Source: an uncultured Bacilli bacterium
GTDB lineage: Bacteria; Bacillota_I; Bacilli_A; RF39; UBA660
Assembly (NCBI GenBank): GCA_934168205.1
Contig: CAKPMX010000001.1
Coordinates: 372,001-436,000 of the forward strand
DNA length: 64,000 bases
Direction: 5' to 3'
Within the stretch, counting starts at the first letter, position 1; every line of letters begins with the position of its first letter. This document shows, one piece after another, positions 1 to 9,085 of this stretch. Under the pieces are notes generated by a model. That model searched no databases. It was not told the DNA's origin and saw nothing but the letters and a program-made list of their open reading frames with translations. The position numbers were made by a program, and so were the translations under genes.

Positions 1-93
1 TTCACTACCAACATAGGGATGTTTCAAATCCATCATTTCTTTTTTTGCCATTAATAATACTTTTTGTGAATCTTCATCAAATTTTGAAAACAT
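1..93 (-). CDS. clpC: ClpC-type AAA+ ATPase, N-terminal fragment
   Basis: Only the first 31 codons lie in the window. The residues read MFSKFDEDSQKVLLMAKKEM and then DLKHPYVGSE, which matches the start of the Clp N domain of ClpC/ClpA (family pattern: F..F...aqkvl..A..EA..l.H..ig.EHlL). The family unfolds proteins and delivers them to ClpP. The ATG at 93 is chosen because AAGGAG lies at about 103-108 with normal spacing; an ATG at 102 would sit against that site. In Bacillus clpC also lies just beyond lysS. No clear CtsR operator was found upstream. Confidence 0.8.
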   Translation of the reverse strand, partial: MFSKFDEDSQKVLLMAKKEMMDLKHPYVGSE

Positions 94-172
94 GTAAATC
101 ATCTCCTTAAGATAATTTTATTTCTAGTATGTCCAGAAATGCAATAAATTACGTCCACAAAAAAAAGACAAA

Positions 173-208
173 AATAGCAAAAAAAAGAGGCTCATCAGAA
201 CCTCTTTG
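173..208 (-). terminator. Intrinsic terminator of the YfcC-like transporter gene
   Basis: A 7-bp stem AAAGAGG/CCTCTTT (184-190 with 201-207) is followed, on the minus strand, by a run of T. It lies 14 bases past the stop codon of the transporter gene. Confidence 0.85.
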
Positions 209-221
209 TTATTATTAAGTA

Positions 222-2015
222 CTATACTAATAACACAATAATGAATGCTATTAATAATACTGCTAATAATTCTAATAAGAATTTCCAAATAGCTTTAATC
301 CAAGAAGTATAAGGAATATCTAAGTACCCTAATACTATCATTAAAATGAAACTAGTAGGAGCAAAGATAACTCCAAATCCATACATAGCTTGGAAAATAA
401 CACCTATTGTAGAATAACTAGCTGAATCAGTTACAACACTAGTTAAATATAATAGTACACTTTGGAATGCATATGAAGGATCAACATTGAATATACCAGC
501 TAAAAGTGCTGTTAATGATGATAATAATGCACCAAAGACATTGAATTTATCAATTCCAGAAAGTAATGCTTTATAAATTACTAATTGGAATGGATGATAA
601 GTAACAATTACTAAACAAGAATAAATTAAAATTATAATTAATCCTAATGGTAATGCTCTCTTAATTCCATCAATAAATCCATTTAAGATGTCATTAAATT
701 TAACTCTGTAAACGATTGCTAAGAATAGTATTAATAATGTCATTGGTAATAATAGATCAATTATAGTCCAGAAACCAAATGCATTAATAGTACCAAAAAG
801 CTTAGAGAATATAGCAAAGCCACCTATCTCAAAAGATAAAACATTGCTTGTTACATCAGAGAAGAAATTGAATCCAAATCCATTTGACCAAGGAATGAAT
901 GCTAATATAACTAATACGAATAATAAAACAAATGCCGTTACTAATGGCCAAGTAGTATGATAACTATTATCAGACTCTTGAACATATTTACTCATATCAG
1001 AAGAGCTATCAACAGACTCCTTAACAACAATAACTTCTTCATCTTTTAAAGCTGCTTTAATGTTTTTCTTTGAAGAAGATTTTGTATTCTTTTTACCAGT
1101 AGATTTAGAAGCATTAGCTTTAGTAGTTTTTGCCTTACTATCTTTAGTAGACTTAGTTGCAGTCTTCTTTGTCTTTTTAACTTCAACTTTTTTAACTTCA
1201 GCTTTTACTTCTTTTACTGAAGATTTCTTACTATCCTTCTTAATTACTTTAGTAACAGTATTAGTCTTTTTAATATATAATAATACATTTAAAACTAACA
1301 ATGCTAAACCTAATAATAAAATTATTAATTTAGCTATTACCTCAGAAGTAATATCAAGTGATAATACCGTCATGATAATATTAGTATTACCATAAGCATA
1401 AGTAGATCCTATTAAACCAACAGCTGTAGAACCAACTAATACCATAGCTGCAACAATTTTATCATATCCTAATAATAAAATTATTGAAACTAACATAGGG
1501 AAAAATACAAGTAATGGAATTTGCATTCCTCCTAATGAAACTAAAGCTGCGATTAGTAGCATGATAACTACAAAGAATCTTACTTCGCGACCTTGTACAC
1601 GTCCTACAAAATTATCTAGGAATGTACGATAAGCAGGTATCTTATTTAGTATTCCGTAGAAGCCACCAATAGCTAAAACGAAAAATGCAATATAGCCAAA
1701 ATAAGAAAGTGCTGTAACTGGATAATTGAATAAATCAAAAAATCCCATTTGAACTCGTCCTTGATCTATATACTGTTCTGAATAATAAGCAGCTGGTAAT
1801 ATCCAAGACATTAGCATAAGTGCTAACACAGTAAGAAGAACTATTTTAAGTACACTACTTTTATCGCGTAAAGCAATAATAATTAAAACAAACTCTGCAA
1901 TCCATAAAGCAGTTTTAATTAAAGTACAAACATCATTATCTGGTAAGAAAAATGATATAAGCATTAAAACAGTTACTATACAAAGAACAAGCTTTGAAAT
2001 ATTGTGTTTTTTCAT
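222..2015 (-). CDS. YfcC/ion-transporter-superfamily membrane carrier with Lys-rich loop
   Basis: A 597-residue polytopic membrane protein resembling the YfcC/C4-dicarboxylate carrier group. Residues 100-220 carry the family-like GGFYGILNK, GREVRFF and LGYDKIVAAMVLVGSTAVG stretches. About six to seven membrane spans come before residue 247 and a similar set follows residue 355, an inverted two-bundle layout typical of the ion-transporter superfamily. Residues 249-325 are an unusual low-complexity Lys/Ser/Thr run (for example KKTKKTATKST) joined to an acidic segment. Such a tail is not a usual part of the family. The substrate cannot be read from the sequence. The gene has its own promoter and terminator, so it is a single-gene unit between lysS and clpC. 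Confidence 0.65.
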   Translation of the reverse strand: MKKHNISKLVLCIVTVLMLISFFLPDNDVCTLIKTALWIAEFVLIIIALRDKSSVLKIVLLTVLALMLMSWILPAAYYSEQYIDQGRVQMGFFDLFNYPVTALSYFGYIAFFVLAIGGFYGILNKIPAYRTFLDNFVGRVQGREVRFFVVIMLLIAALVSLGGMQIPLLVFFPMLVSIILLLGYDKIVAAMVLVGSTAVGLIGSTYAYGNTNIIMTVLSLDITSEVIAKLIILLLGLALLVLNVLLYIKKTNTVTKVIKKDSKKSSVKEVKAEVKKVEVKKTKKTATKSTKDSKAKTTKANASKSTGKKNTKSSSKKNIKAALKDEEVIVVKESVDSSSDMSKYVQESDNSYHTTWPLVTAFVLLFVLVILAFIPWSNGFGFNFFSDVTSNVLSFEIGGFAIFSKLFGTINAFGFWTIIDLLLPMTLLILFLAIVYRVKFNDILNGFIDGIKRALPLGLIIILIYSCLVIVTYHPFQLVIYKALLSGIDKFNVFGALLSSLTALLAGIFNVDPSYAFQSVLLYLTSVVTDSASYSTIGVIFQAMYGFGVIFAPTSFILMIVLGYLDIPYTSWIKAIWKFLLELLAVLLIAFIIVLLV

Positions 2016-2033
2016 AATTAACCTCCCACTATA

Positions 2034-2062
2034 ATTATACTTACATAAATTTGATTTTACAA
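2034..2062 (-). promoter_or_regulatory. SigA-type promoter of the YfcC-like gene
   Basis: On the minus strand TTGTAA (2057-2062) and TATAAT (2034-2039) are separated by 17 bp. They lie about 20 bases upstream of the ATG, with GGGAGG between. Confidence 0.7.
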
Positions 2063-2083
2063 GTATTTACACTATTTTTTAAC

Positions 2084-2147
2084 AAAAAAAAGCAATTTCG
2101 ATTGACTTTTAAATATTAATATAATATTTAGTCATATCAAAAATTGC
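2084..2147 (-). terminator. Long-hairpin terminator after lysS
   Basis: The outer arms GCAATTT (2092-2098) and AAATTGC (2141-2147) enclose further imperfect pairing (GACT/AGTC, ATATTA/TAATAT), giving a hairpin of about 55 nt followed by eight T on the minus strand. It starts a few bases after the lysS stop. Confidence 0.8.
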
Positions 2148-2152
2148 CTAAA

Positions 2153-3634
2153 TTATTTTTGTTTCATTGTTGGGAATAATAATACATCACGAATAGAGTC
2201 TTGTTCTAAGAAGAACATACAAAGTCTATCTATTCCATAACCAATTCCACCAGCTGGAGGCATACCATACTCTAACGCTTCTACAAAGTCCATATCAATA
2301 TCGTTCGCCTCTTCATTACCAAGATCTCTTTCCTTAAGTTGTTCTTCAAATCTTTCTAATTGATCAATTGGATCATTCAATTCTGTATACGCATTAGCAA
2401 ATTCTTTACCAGCAATAAATAATTCAAATCTATCAACAAATCTTGGATCATCAGGATTTTTCTTTGTTAATGGACTAATCTCAATTGGATGTCCATATAA
2501 GAATGTAGGTTGAATTAAAGTTTCTTCTACATATTTTTCAAAGAATAAATTAACAATATGTCCAAAACTCTTTTGATGTTCTTCAACTGGTATATTATGT
2601 TCCTCAGCTAGTTTTAAAGCCTCTTCTAAACTCATATTTTTTTTAAAGTCAATACCAGTTTTTTCTTTAATAGCATCAACCATACTAATTCTCTTCCATG
2701 GCCCAGATAAATCTATATCATGATCATACCAAGTAAATGTAGTACGTCCAAATACTTCTTTACCAATTGTTTGGAACATTGCTTCAGTCATATCCATCAT
2801 ACCTTGTAAATCACTATATGCTAAATATGCTTCCATTAAAGTAAATTCTGGATTATGTTTAGGATCCATTCCTTCATTTCTGAAAACTCTTCCTATTTCA
2901 TAAACAGCATCCATTCCACCAACAAGTAATCTCTTTAATGGTAATTCCAAAGCAATTCTTAAATACATATCTAAATCTTGTGCATTATGATGTGTAACAA
3001 AAGGTCTAGCACTAGCACCTGTTAATAATGTAGATAAAATAGGTGTTTCAACTTCTGTAAATCCTCTATTATCCATAAAGTTTTGAATACATCTAATAAT
3101 CTTAGGTCTAGTAAAAGCCACTTTCTTAGATTCTTCATTCATAATTAAGTCAACATAACGTCTTCTATATCTTTCTTCAATATCAGTAAGACCATGGAAC
3201 TTTTCTGGTAATGGTTTTAAAGCCTTAACCAAATGAACATATTTTCTAGCTCTAACACTAAGTTCACCAGTATCAGTTCTAAATACAGTACCTTCAATAC
3301 CTATAATATCACCAATATCTGACTTCTTAAATAAGTCATAGTTTTCTTCACCAACGGCATCTTCTCTAATATATATTTGTAATTTTCCATACTTATCTTG
3401 TATATGGAAAAATCCAGCTCTACCCTTACGACGTTTAGTCATAATTCTACCCGCAACAATAACAATTTTTTCATTGCCTTCTAAGTCTTCCTTAGAACAC
3501 ATTTGATACATTTCATTTATTTCCTTAGAATTAGTATTAGTATCAAATCTATGACCAAATGGATCAATACCTTTTTCTCTAATCTCTTCAGCCTTAGCTC
3601 TTCTAACTAATTCTTGTTCAGTAAATTCTCTCAT
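2153..3634 (-). CDS. lysS: Lysyl-tRNA synthetase, class II
   Basis: A 493-residue enzyme that charges tRNA-Lys with lysine in the cytoplasm. The N-terminal OB-fold anticodon-binding domain (about 55-150, with VAGRIMTKRRKGRAGFFHIQ) is followed by the class II catalytic core. Motif 2 reads EIGRVFRNEGMDPKHNPEFT and motif 3 GIGYGIDRLCMFF. The length is normal for bacterial LysS. It follows the dusB-RDD pair by 14 bases in the same direction, as in Bacillus where dusB and lysS are neighbours. The strong AGGAGGAT before the ATG supports the start. Confidence 0.97.
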   Translation of the reverse strand: MREFTEQELVRRAKAEEIREKGIDPFGHRFDTNTNSKEINEMYQMCSKEDLEGNEKIVIVAGRIMTKRRKGRAGFFHIQDKYGKLQIYIREDAVGEENYDLFKKSDIGDIIGIEGTVFRTDTGELSVRARKYVHLVKALKPLPEKFHGLTDIEERYRRRYVDLIMNEESKKVAFTRPKIIRCIQNFMDNRGFTEVETPILSTLLTGASARPFVTHHNAQDLDMYLRIALELPLKRLLVGGMDAVYEIGRVFRNEGMDPKHNPEFTLMEAYLAYSDLQGMMDMTEAMFQTIGKEVFGRTTFTWYDHDIDLSGPWKRISMVDAIKEKTGIDFKKNMSLEEALKLAEEHNIPVEEHQKSFGHIVNLFFEKYVEETLIQPTFLYGHPIEISPLTKKNPDDPRFVDRFELFIAGKEFANAYTELNDPIDQLERFEEQLKERDLGNEEANDIDMDFVEALEYGMPPAGGIGYGIDRLCMFFLEQDSIRDVLLFPTMKQK

Positions 3635-3648
3635 AATATCCTCCTTCT

Positions 3649-4251
3649 TTAAGCTTTAACAACAGTAGTATGAGCAATTCTATCATGTAATCCCATACCT
3701 GATTTACTCCACATAACCATAAAGCCACAAATTAATAATAAAGTATACTTGATAATTCCACAAATTGCAACTCCATAAAAATATGCTGTCTCATTTCCAA
3801 AAATAACAATTGCAAAAGAAATCATATCTACTAAAATTGAATTAACAATTAAAGATCTAAAAATAAAACTATCCATAGTTATTTCTTTATCTGTAGAACT
3901 AACAACTTTTATCTTCATTAATTTCTTACCAATAGTCTGTCCATTATTATAGTATTGATAAACTATAAAATATAAAACAGCTAAAAACAAAGTCACTAAT
4001 GATACAACACCTTGTTTTTGAGAAAGTTGATAACTTATACCTTTAACCTCATCAACATAAGTATCCATATCAATTTCTCCAGTAGTATATTTTTCTATTA
4101 CCTCACTACTATTTTTATTTAATTTATTGATAGATTTAGCATCTAAAAATGGATAAGAAATTAGTGACGCTATACTAGATAAAATAAAAATATCAAGTAA
4201 AAACGCAATAAATCTTTGTACAAATAACGCTTTCTCACCTTTAGCTTTCAT
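3649..4251 (-). CDS. RDD-family membrane protein
   Basis: A 200-residue membrane protein. The RDD signature is present as FVQRFIAFLLDIFILS near the N-terminus (Arg and Asp kept), and NNGQTIGKKLMKIKVV in the middle is the second hallmark of the family. About four membrane spans are predicted. The start is set at 4251: an AGGAGG lies 8-9 bases upstream, inside what would be the coding sequence of a longer form beginning at 4275. Its start overlaps the end of dusB by 11 bases, which suggests coupled translation. RDD proteins have been linked to ion transport in some bacteria; the role here is unknown. Confidence 0.75.
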   Translation of the reverse strand: MKAKGEKALFVQRFIAFLLDIFILSSIASLISYPFLDAKSINKLNKNSSEVIEKYTTGEIDMDTYVDEVKGISYQLSQKQGVVSLVTLFLAVLYFIVYQYYNNGQTIGKKLMKIKVVSSTDKEITMDSFIFRSLIVNSILVDMISFAIVIFGNETAYFYGVAICGIIKYTLLLICGFMVMWSKSGMGLHDRIAHTTVVKA

Positions 4252-5230
4252 ATAATAACGCCTCCTTAAACTCACTAAGTATCTTGATTATATCACAAAC
4301 TTTAGTCGTTTTATAGACCTTATTTTTAACATCACTAGCTCCAGGAACGCCTTTTAAATACCAAGAAATATGATTTCTTATCTCTAAACAAGCTAATTTT
4401 TCATCTTTAAAATCAGTTAAATATTTCAAATGTTTAAGTGCCATATCTACTTTTTCAATATCAGTTACACTAGTTATTTCTCTACCCTCTAAATAAGCAA
4501 TACTATCTCTAATTAACCAAGGATTACCCAGTAAACCTCTACCTATCATAACAGCATCACAGCCAGTTTCATCTAACATTCTCTTAGCATCCTCTGGCTT
4601 TTTAATATCACCATTACCAATAACAGGAATAGAAACACTATTTTTTACTTCTTTTATAATATTCCAGTCTGCTTTACCAGAATAACCTTGACTACGAGTT
4701 CTAGCATGAATACAAATAGCTTTAGCTCCAGCTTTTTCAATTACCTGAGACACTAAATGTGCATTAATACTATTACTATCCCATCCAGATCTAATCTTAA
4801 CAGTAACAGGTACCGAAACACTAGCAACTACTTTACTAACTATTTCATATATTTTATCAGGATTTCTTAATAAAGATGAGCCAGCACCAGATTTAACCGC
4901 AACTTTAGGAACAGGGCATCCCATATTAATATCAATAAAAACATTATCATATAAATCTGTTATTATTTTAGCAGCCTTAGCCATTGTCTCAGGATTAGAA
5001 CCAAATATTTGAACTGCAACAGGTATTTTCAAAGTATCAATACCATTTAACATATCAAATGTTTTTTTATTATCCCTAACAATAGCCTCAGAACTAATCA
5101 ATTCTGTAACTGCATATCCAACACCAAACTCTTCTAATATCTTCATATAAGACGGATTAGATATTCCCGCCATTGGTGCCATCGCAATTTTATTTTTAAT
5201 AAATATATCACCTATATACCAACCTTGCAT
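4241..5230 (-). CDS. dusB: tRNA-dihydrouridine synthase (DusB-type)
   Basis: A 329-residue flavoenzyme that reduces uridine to dihydrouridine in tRNA. The TIM barrel carries the MAPMAGISNPSY start, the catalytic Cys in INMGCPVPKV, the RSGW strand, the HARTRSQGYSGKADW block and GNGDI for FMN phosphate binding. The C-terminal helical tRNA-binding domain is complete. The position next to lysS is the same as in Bacillus. Confidence 0.95.
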   Translation of the reverse strand: MQGWYIGDIFIKNKIAMAPMAGISNPSYMKILEEFGVGYAVTELISSEAIVRDNKKTFDMLNGIDTLKIPVAVQIFGSNPETMAKAAKIITDLYDNVFIDINMGCPVPKVAVKSGAGSSLLRNPDKIYEIVSKVVASVSVPVTVKIRSGWDSNSINAHLVSQVIEKAGAKAICIHARTRSQGYSGKADWNIIKEVKNSVSIPVIGNGDIKKPEDAKRMLDETGCDAVMIGRGLLGNPWLIRDSIAYLEGREITSVTDIEKVDMALKHLKYLTDFKDEKLACLEIRNHISWYLKGVPGASDVKNKVYKTTKVCDIIKILSEFKEALLYES

Positions 5231-5245
5231 ATATATCCCATACCT

Positions 5246-5665
5246 TTACTTTTTCTTTAATAAATCTCTAATTTCCTCTAATAATAAAACTTCATCACTC
5301 TTCTTAGGAGCTTCTTCAGTCTCTTCCTCTTTCTTCTTTTTAAAACTTTCAAATAATTTAACTATCATAAATATACAGAAAGCAACAATTAAAAAATCAA
5401 CTATAGTTTGAATAAAAGAGCCATATTTAATAGTTGCATCACCTACTTTAATACTTAAATCAGAAAAATCAAGCCCACCTAAGAAAACACCGACAACAGG
5501 CATCAAAACATCATTTACTAAACTAGTAACAATTTTACCAAAGGCACCACCAATGATAACTCCAACAGCCATATCAACAACATTACCACGTGAAATGAAT
5601 GTTTTAAATTCAGATGCCCCCTTACTAATTTTTTTAATATTTTTACTTGTTAAGTCTTTTTTCAT
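5246..5665 (-). CDS. mscL: Large-conductance mechanosensitive channel
   Basis: A 139-residue osmotic safety valve of the cell membrane. The hallmark first segment reads FISRGNVVDMAVGVIIGGAF followed by GKIVTSLVNDVLMPVVG. The second membrane span is IVDFLIVAFCIFMIVK, and the charged cytoplasmic C-terminal helix ends LLEEIRDLLKK. The start is at 5665 because GGAGGG lies 7 bases upstream and falls inside a longer reading frame that would begin at 5683. It has its own promoter, so it can be expressed apart from ftsH. Confidence 0.96.
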   Translation of the reverse strand: MKKDLTSKNIKKISKGASEFKTFISRGNVVDMAVGVIIGGAFGKIVTSLVNDVLMPVVGVFLGGLDFSDLSIKVGDATIKYGSFIQTIVDFLIVAFCIFMIVKLFESFKKKKEEETEEAPKKSDEVLLLEEIRDLLKKK

Positions 5666-5693
5666 AAAATATCCCTCCAACAAACATAATGAT

Positions 5694-5721
5694 ATTATAA
5701 TATGTATTTAAATAATTTCAA
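5694..5721 (-). promoter_or_regulatory. Promoter of mscL
   Basis: Minus-strand TTGAAA (5716-5721) and TATAAT (5694-5699) are spaced by 16 bp and lie between the ftsH terminator and mscL. Confidence 0.6.
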
Positions 5722-5722
5722 G

Positions 5723-5757
5723 AAAAAAGAGTTAAATTTAAACATCTAACTCTTTTA
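5723..5757 (-). terminator. Terminator overlapping the ftsH stop codon
   Basis: A perfect 9-bp stem AAAGAGTTA/TAACTCTTT (5726-5734 with 5747-5755) is followed by T on the minus strand. The ftsH stop codon (5738-5740) lies in the loop, so the last ftsH codons form one arm. Confidence 0.85.
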
Positions 5758-7705
5758 ATAATTCTGCTTTAGTCATTTTCGAATAGTTTTTAATACCTTT
5801 TTCCTTAGCTATTTCTCTAAGTTTAGTAATTGACATAGATTCGTAACTAGTCTCTTCATCTTCTTCAGGCATCTTTCCATTTTCAACTAAGTAATCAATT
5901 TGTTCCTTAGTTAATGTTTCATATTCTAATAATGCATCAGCTATTAATTTTAATAAATCTCTATTTTCTTTAATGATAGTAGTAGCTTTATCATGACAGT
6001 TATTAATGATTTTTCTCATTTCCATATCAATTTCATTTGCTACTTCATTAGAGAAATGTTGACTCTTATTATAATCTCTTCCTAAGAAAACACTACCTTC
6101 TTTTTGTTCGAATTGTAATGGTCCTAAATCACTCATACCATATTCAGTAACCATTGCACGAGCTATTTTAGTGGCCTTTTCAAAGTCATTATGAGCACCA
6201 GTAGTAATTTCTCCAAAAACAACTTCTTCAGCTGTACGTCCACCTAATAAACCAGTTATTTCTTCTAATAAATCAGTTTTAGTTGAACATAATTTCTCAA
6301 CAGATGGAACCATCATATTATATCCACCAGCTGAACCTCTAGGAATAATAGTTACTTTTTGAACATCATTAGCATTGTCAAGTTTTAAACCTATAACAGC
6401 ATGTCCAGCTTCATGATAAGCAACAAGCTTACGATCTTCCTCACTATATTTATGTGAAGTCTTAGCAGGACCCATTAGTACTCTATCAGTAGCCTCATCT
6501 ATTTCACTCATTGTAATCTTTGTTTTATTACGTCTAACAGCAAGTAAAGCAGCTTCATTTAATAAATTTTCCAAATCAGCTCCAGAAAAACCAGGAGTTC
6601 TCTTAGCTAAATTTTCTAATGTAAGTCCATCAGCTAATTTCTTATTCTTAGCATGTACTGCTAAAATCTCTTCTCTTTCTCTAACATCAGGTAAATTAAC
6701 AGTAACTTGTCTATCAAATCTACCTGGTCTTAAAAGTGCAGGATCTAAAACATCAGGTCTATTAGTAGCAGCCATAATTATAATACCTTCATTAGCACCA
6801 AAACCATCCATTTCAGTAAGTAATTGGTTTAATGTTTGTTCTCTTTCATCATGTCCACCACCAAGTCCAGTACCTCTTTGACGACCAACAGCATCTATTT
6901 CATCAATAAATATCAAACACGGAGCATTACGTTTTGCTTGTTGGAACATATCACGAACACGACTAGCACCAACACCAACAAATAATTCAACAAAGTCAGA
7001 TCCAGAAATGAAGTAGAATGGAACATTTGCTTCTCCTGCAACAGCTTTAGCAAGTAAAGTTTTACCTGTTCCTGGAGGACCAAATAATAATATACCCTTA
7101 GGAATTCTAGCTCCTAAACTTTGAAATTTCTTTGGATTCTTTAAGAAATCAATTATTTCTTTAACTTCTTCTTTTTCCTCTTTTAAACCAGCTACATCTT
7201 TAAAAGTAACTTTATTATTATCACTACTTAAACGAGCTTTACTCTTACCAAAATCTAATGAACTCTTATTTCCTGCTAATTGTCTATTTAAGAACCAAAA
7301 AGCAATACCTACTAATAATAGTATTGGTAAAACATTAACAACAATTAAAAGTAATGATGAAGAATCAGGATCTGGTTCAACATTTAATTCAATATTTTGA
7401 TTATCACTAGCTTCAACTATCTTTTTCATTACCTCTTCACTTAAAGGTAATCTAGCAAAGAAAGTCTCATTATCAGCATAATCTTTTAACTTTCCTCTTG
7501 CTTCATATGTATAACCATTAGTTCTAGCAACTAACTCTAACTTAGTTATTTCCTTATTATCTAATTTTTCAATAAACTCATTATACGTTAATACATCTAC
7601 TTTTTTATTAGCAATATTCATGAAAAAGAACATTCCAAGTACAACTAACGCAAAAAGTAAATATGGTAATAAGCTTCTTTTTACAGTTTTCTTATCAATA
7701 TTCAC
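5738..7705 (-). CDS. ftsH: Membrane ATP-dependent zinc protease FtsH with extra C-terminal tail
   Basis: A 655-residue membrane-bound AAA+ protease for quality control. Two membrane spans (about 14-31 and 117-139) bracket the extracytoplasmic domain. Walker A GPPGTGKT is at 209-216, Walker B LIFIDEID near 264-271, the second region of homology at ATNRPDVLDPALLRPGRFDR, and the zinc motif HEAGH at 431-435. The last 32 residues (624-655) contain ITKLREIAKEKGI and SKMTKAELLKEL, which look like a Rho_N/SAP-type helix-loop-helix and are not part of the usual FtsH tail. The start is GTG with AAGGAGGAATATT ahead of it. It follows tilS by 11 bases; hprT, which separates them in Bacillus, is absent. 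Confidence 0.96.
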   Translation of the reverse strand: MNIDKKTVKRSLLPYLLFALVVLGMFFFMNIANKKVDVLTYNEFIEKLDNKEITKLELVARTNGYTYEARGKLKDYADNETFFARLPLSEEVMKKIVEASDNQNIELNVEPDPDSSSLLLIVVNVLPILLLVGIAFWFLNRQLAGNKSSLDFGKSKARLSSDNNKVTFKDVAGLKEEKEEVKEIIDFLKNPKKFQSLGARIPKGILLFGPPGTGKTLLAKAVAGEANVPFYFISGSDFVELFVGVGASRVRDMFQQAKRNAPCLIFIDEIDAVGRQRGTGLGGGHDEREQTLNQLLTEMDGFGANEGIIIMAATNRPDVLDPALLRPGRFDRQVTVNLPDVREREEILAVHAKNKKLADGLTLENLAKRTPGFSGADLENLLNEAALLAVRRNKTKITMSEIDEATDRVLMGPAKTSHKYSEEDRKLVAYHEAGHAVIGLKLDNANDVQKVTIIPRGSAGGYNMMVPSVEKLCSTKTDLLEEITGLLGGRTAEEVVFGEITTGAHNDFEKATKIARAMVTEYGMSDLGPLQFEQKEGSVFLGRDYNKSQHFSNEVANEIDMEMRKIINNCHDKATTIIKENRDLLKLIADALLEYETLTKEQIDYLVENGKMPEEDEETSYESMSITKLREIAKEKGIKNYSKMTKAELLKELDV

Positions 7706-7716
7706 AATATTCCTCC

Positions 7717-9030
7717 TTAACTATATTTTAATATTATATCATAACTATCTATTTTTTTCTTATCAAATTTAGATTTTTTAACACCAGGTATCCATACTAC
7801 TTTACCTTTTGAATCAACAACTATTGGCCATGAATCTCTTTCTGTTAAATTAATCTTACTATCAATGAATATATCTTTAATTTTTTTAGTACCATCCATA
7901 CCTTTAACAGCCATTTTATCACCAAGTCTTCTAGTTCTAACAATTAATGGTAAAGTAATTTCTGAACTATCAAGTCTACAAATACTATTACTATTATCAG
8001 AAGTATCTAAAACTCTTTCAATAACATGTCCATTAGGTAATGTGGCATATTCATCAAATTCTATTTCATAGTTAGTTATTTCAAAAACGTCACGCTTTAA
8101 TTCTAACATATTATAACACTTATTAGCAATAACATCATTTGGTAAATTAACAAAACTATTAGCTCTCTTACTATATATTAAATCCAATATCAAATCTATA
8201 TGCTTATCTCCAACAAGTATCAAATCATCTTGATAAAATTCACTAAGTAAATAATATAGAATTTCTCTTTGAATATAAGGATCTTCTAATTTAAATTTAT
8301 CGATAACTAGTGCATCAGCTAATAAGACTCTCCTCAAAGCCTTAGCCCTTTCTTTATTAATAAAATTACAAGCCGCAGACAAATTATCACTAAAACGTAA
8401 AAATTTTAAATGAACGTTTTCTTCTTCACTTTTCAAAAATGGTAATAAATATTTTCTATATCTATTTCTAGTATATTTATCTGAAGAATTAGATTTATCA
8501 ACAAAGTATTTAACATTATTCATCTCATCATATTCTTCTAATTCTTTCTTTGTATAATAAATCAACGGTCTAACTATTTTATAATCAGTCATATCAACTA
8601 TCATCTTAAAACCAGAATATCCTTTTAAATTAGATCCTCTAACAATTCTCATCATTATAGTTTCAACTAAGTCATCTCCATGATGTGCTGTCATTAAATA
8701 ATTAGCTCCATATTTATAAACTACATTTTCAAAAAAGTTATATCTAATATTACGAGCTTCATTTTCAAAATTATCATCACCATATTTTTCAATAGTCATA
8801 GTCTCAAATAATATTGAATTCTTAACACAATAATCTTTTATATATAATGCTTCATCAATACTTTCTACTCTAACATTATGATTAACATGTGCAACGATTA
8901 ATGAAAGACTGTATTTTTCTCGTATTTTTAATAACATATCAACTAAGGCCATTGAATCAGGTCCAGCTGAACATCCAATAACTATAACATCACCAGTATT
9001 AAATTTAAAATTATCCTCAATACTAATCAT
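7717..9030 (-). CDS. tilS: tRNA(Ile)-lysidine synthase
   Basis: A 437-residue enzyme that converts C34 of the CAU-anticodon tRNA-Ile to lysidine. The PP-loop is GCSAGPDSMAL at residues 19-29 (family SGGxDS; here SAGPDS). AHVNHNVR and TAHHGDDLVETIMMRI are the other N-type ATP-binding blocks. The C-terminal substrate-binding domain ends near RTRRLGDKM and WIPGVKKS. Length and position beside ftsH match Bacillus. Confidence 0.95.
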   Translation of the reverse strand: MISIEDNFKFNTGDVIVIGCSAGPDSMALVDMLLKIREKYSLSLIVAHVNHNVRVESIDEALYIKDYCVKNSILFETMTIEKYGDDNFENEARNIRYNFFENVVYKYGANYLMTAHHGDDLVETIMMRIVRGSNLKGYSGFKMIVDMTDYKIVRPLIYYTKKELEEYDEMNNVKYFVDKSNSSDKYTRNRYRKYLLPFLKSEEENVHLKFLRFSDNLSAACNFINKERAKALRRVLLADALVIDKFKLEDPYIQREILYYLLSEFYQDDLILVGDKHIDLILDLIYSKRANSFVNLPNDVIANKCYNMLELKRDVFEITNYEIEFDEYATLPNGHVIERVLDTSDNSNSICRLDSSEITLPLIVRTRRLGDKMAVKGMDGTKKIKDIFIDSKINLTERDSWPIVVDSKGKVVWIPGVKKSKFDKKKIDSYDIILKYS

Positions 9031-9085
9031 AATTCCTCCATAACAAACAATGATATTATATCACAAGTACAAATGAAAAAAGAAT

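Noticed and set aside
94..180. A CtsR or CIRCE operator ahead of clpC.
   Set aside because: No tandem GGTCAAA heptads and no TTAGCACTC-N9-GAGTGCTAA were found. Two TGGAC-like words are too short to claim.
1060..1395. A 111-codon plus-strand open frame rich in Phe, Leu and Val.
   Set aside because: It is the antisense shadow of the Lys-rich part of the YfcC-like carrier; poly-Lys codons read as poly-Phe/Leu on the other strand. No SD.
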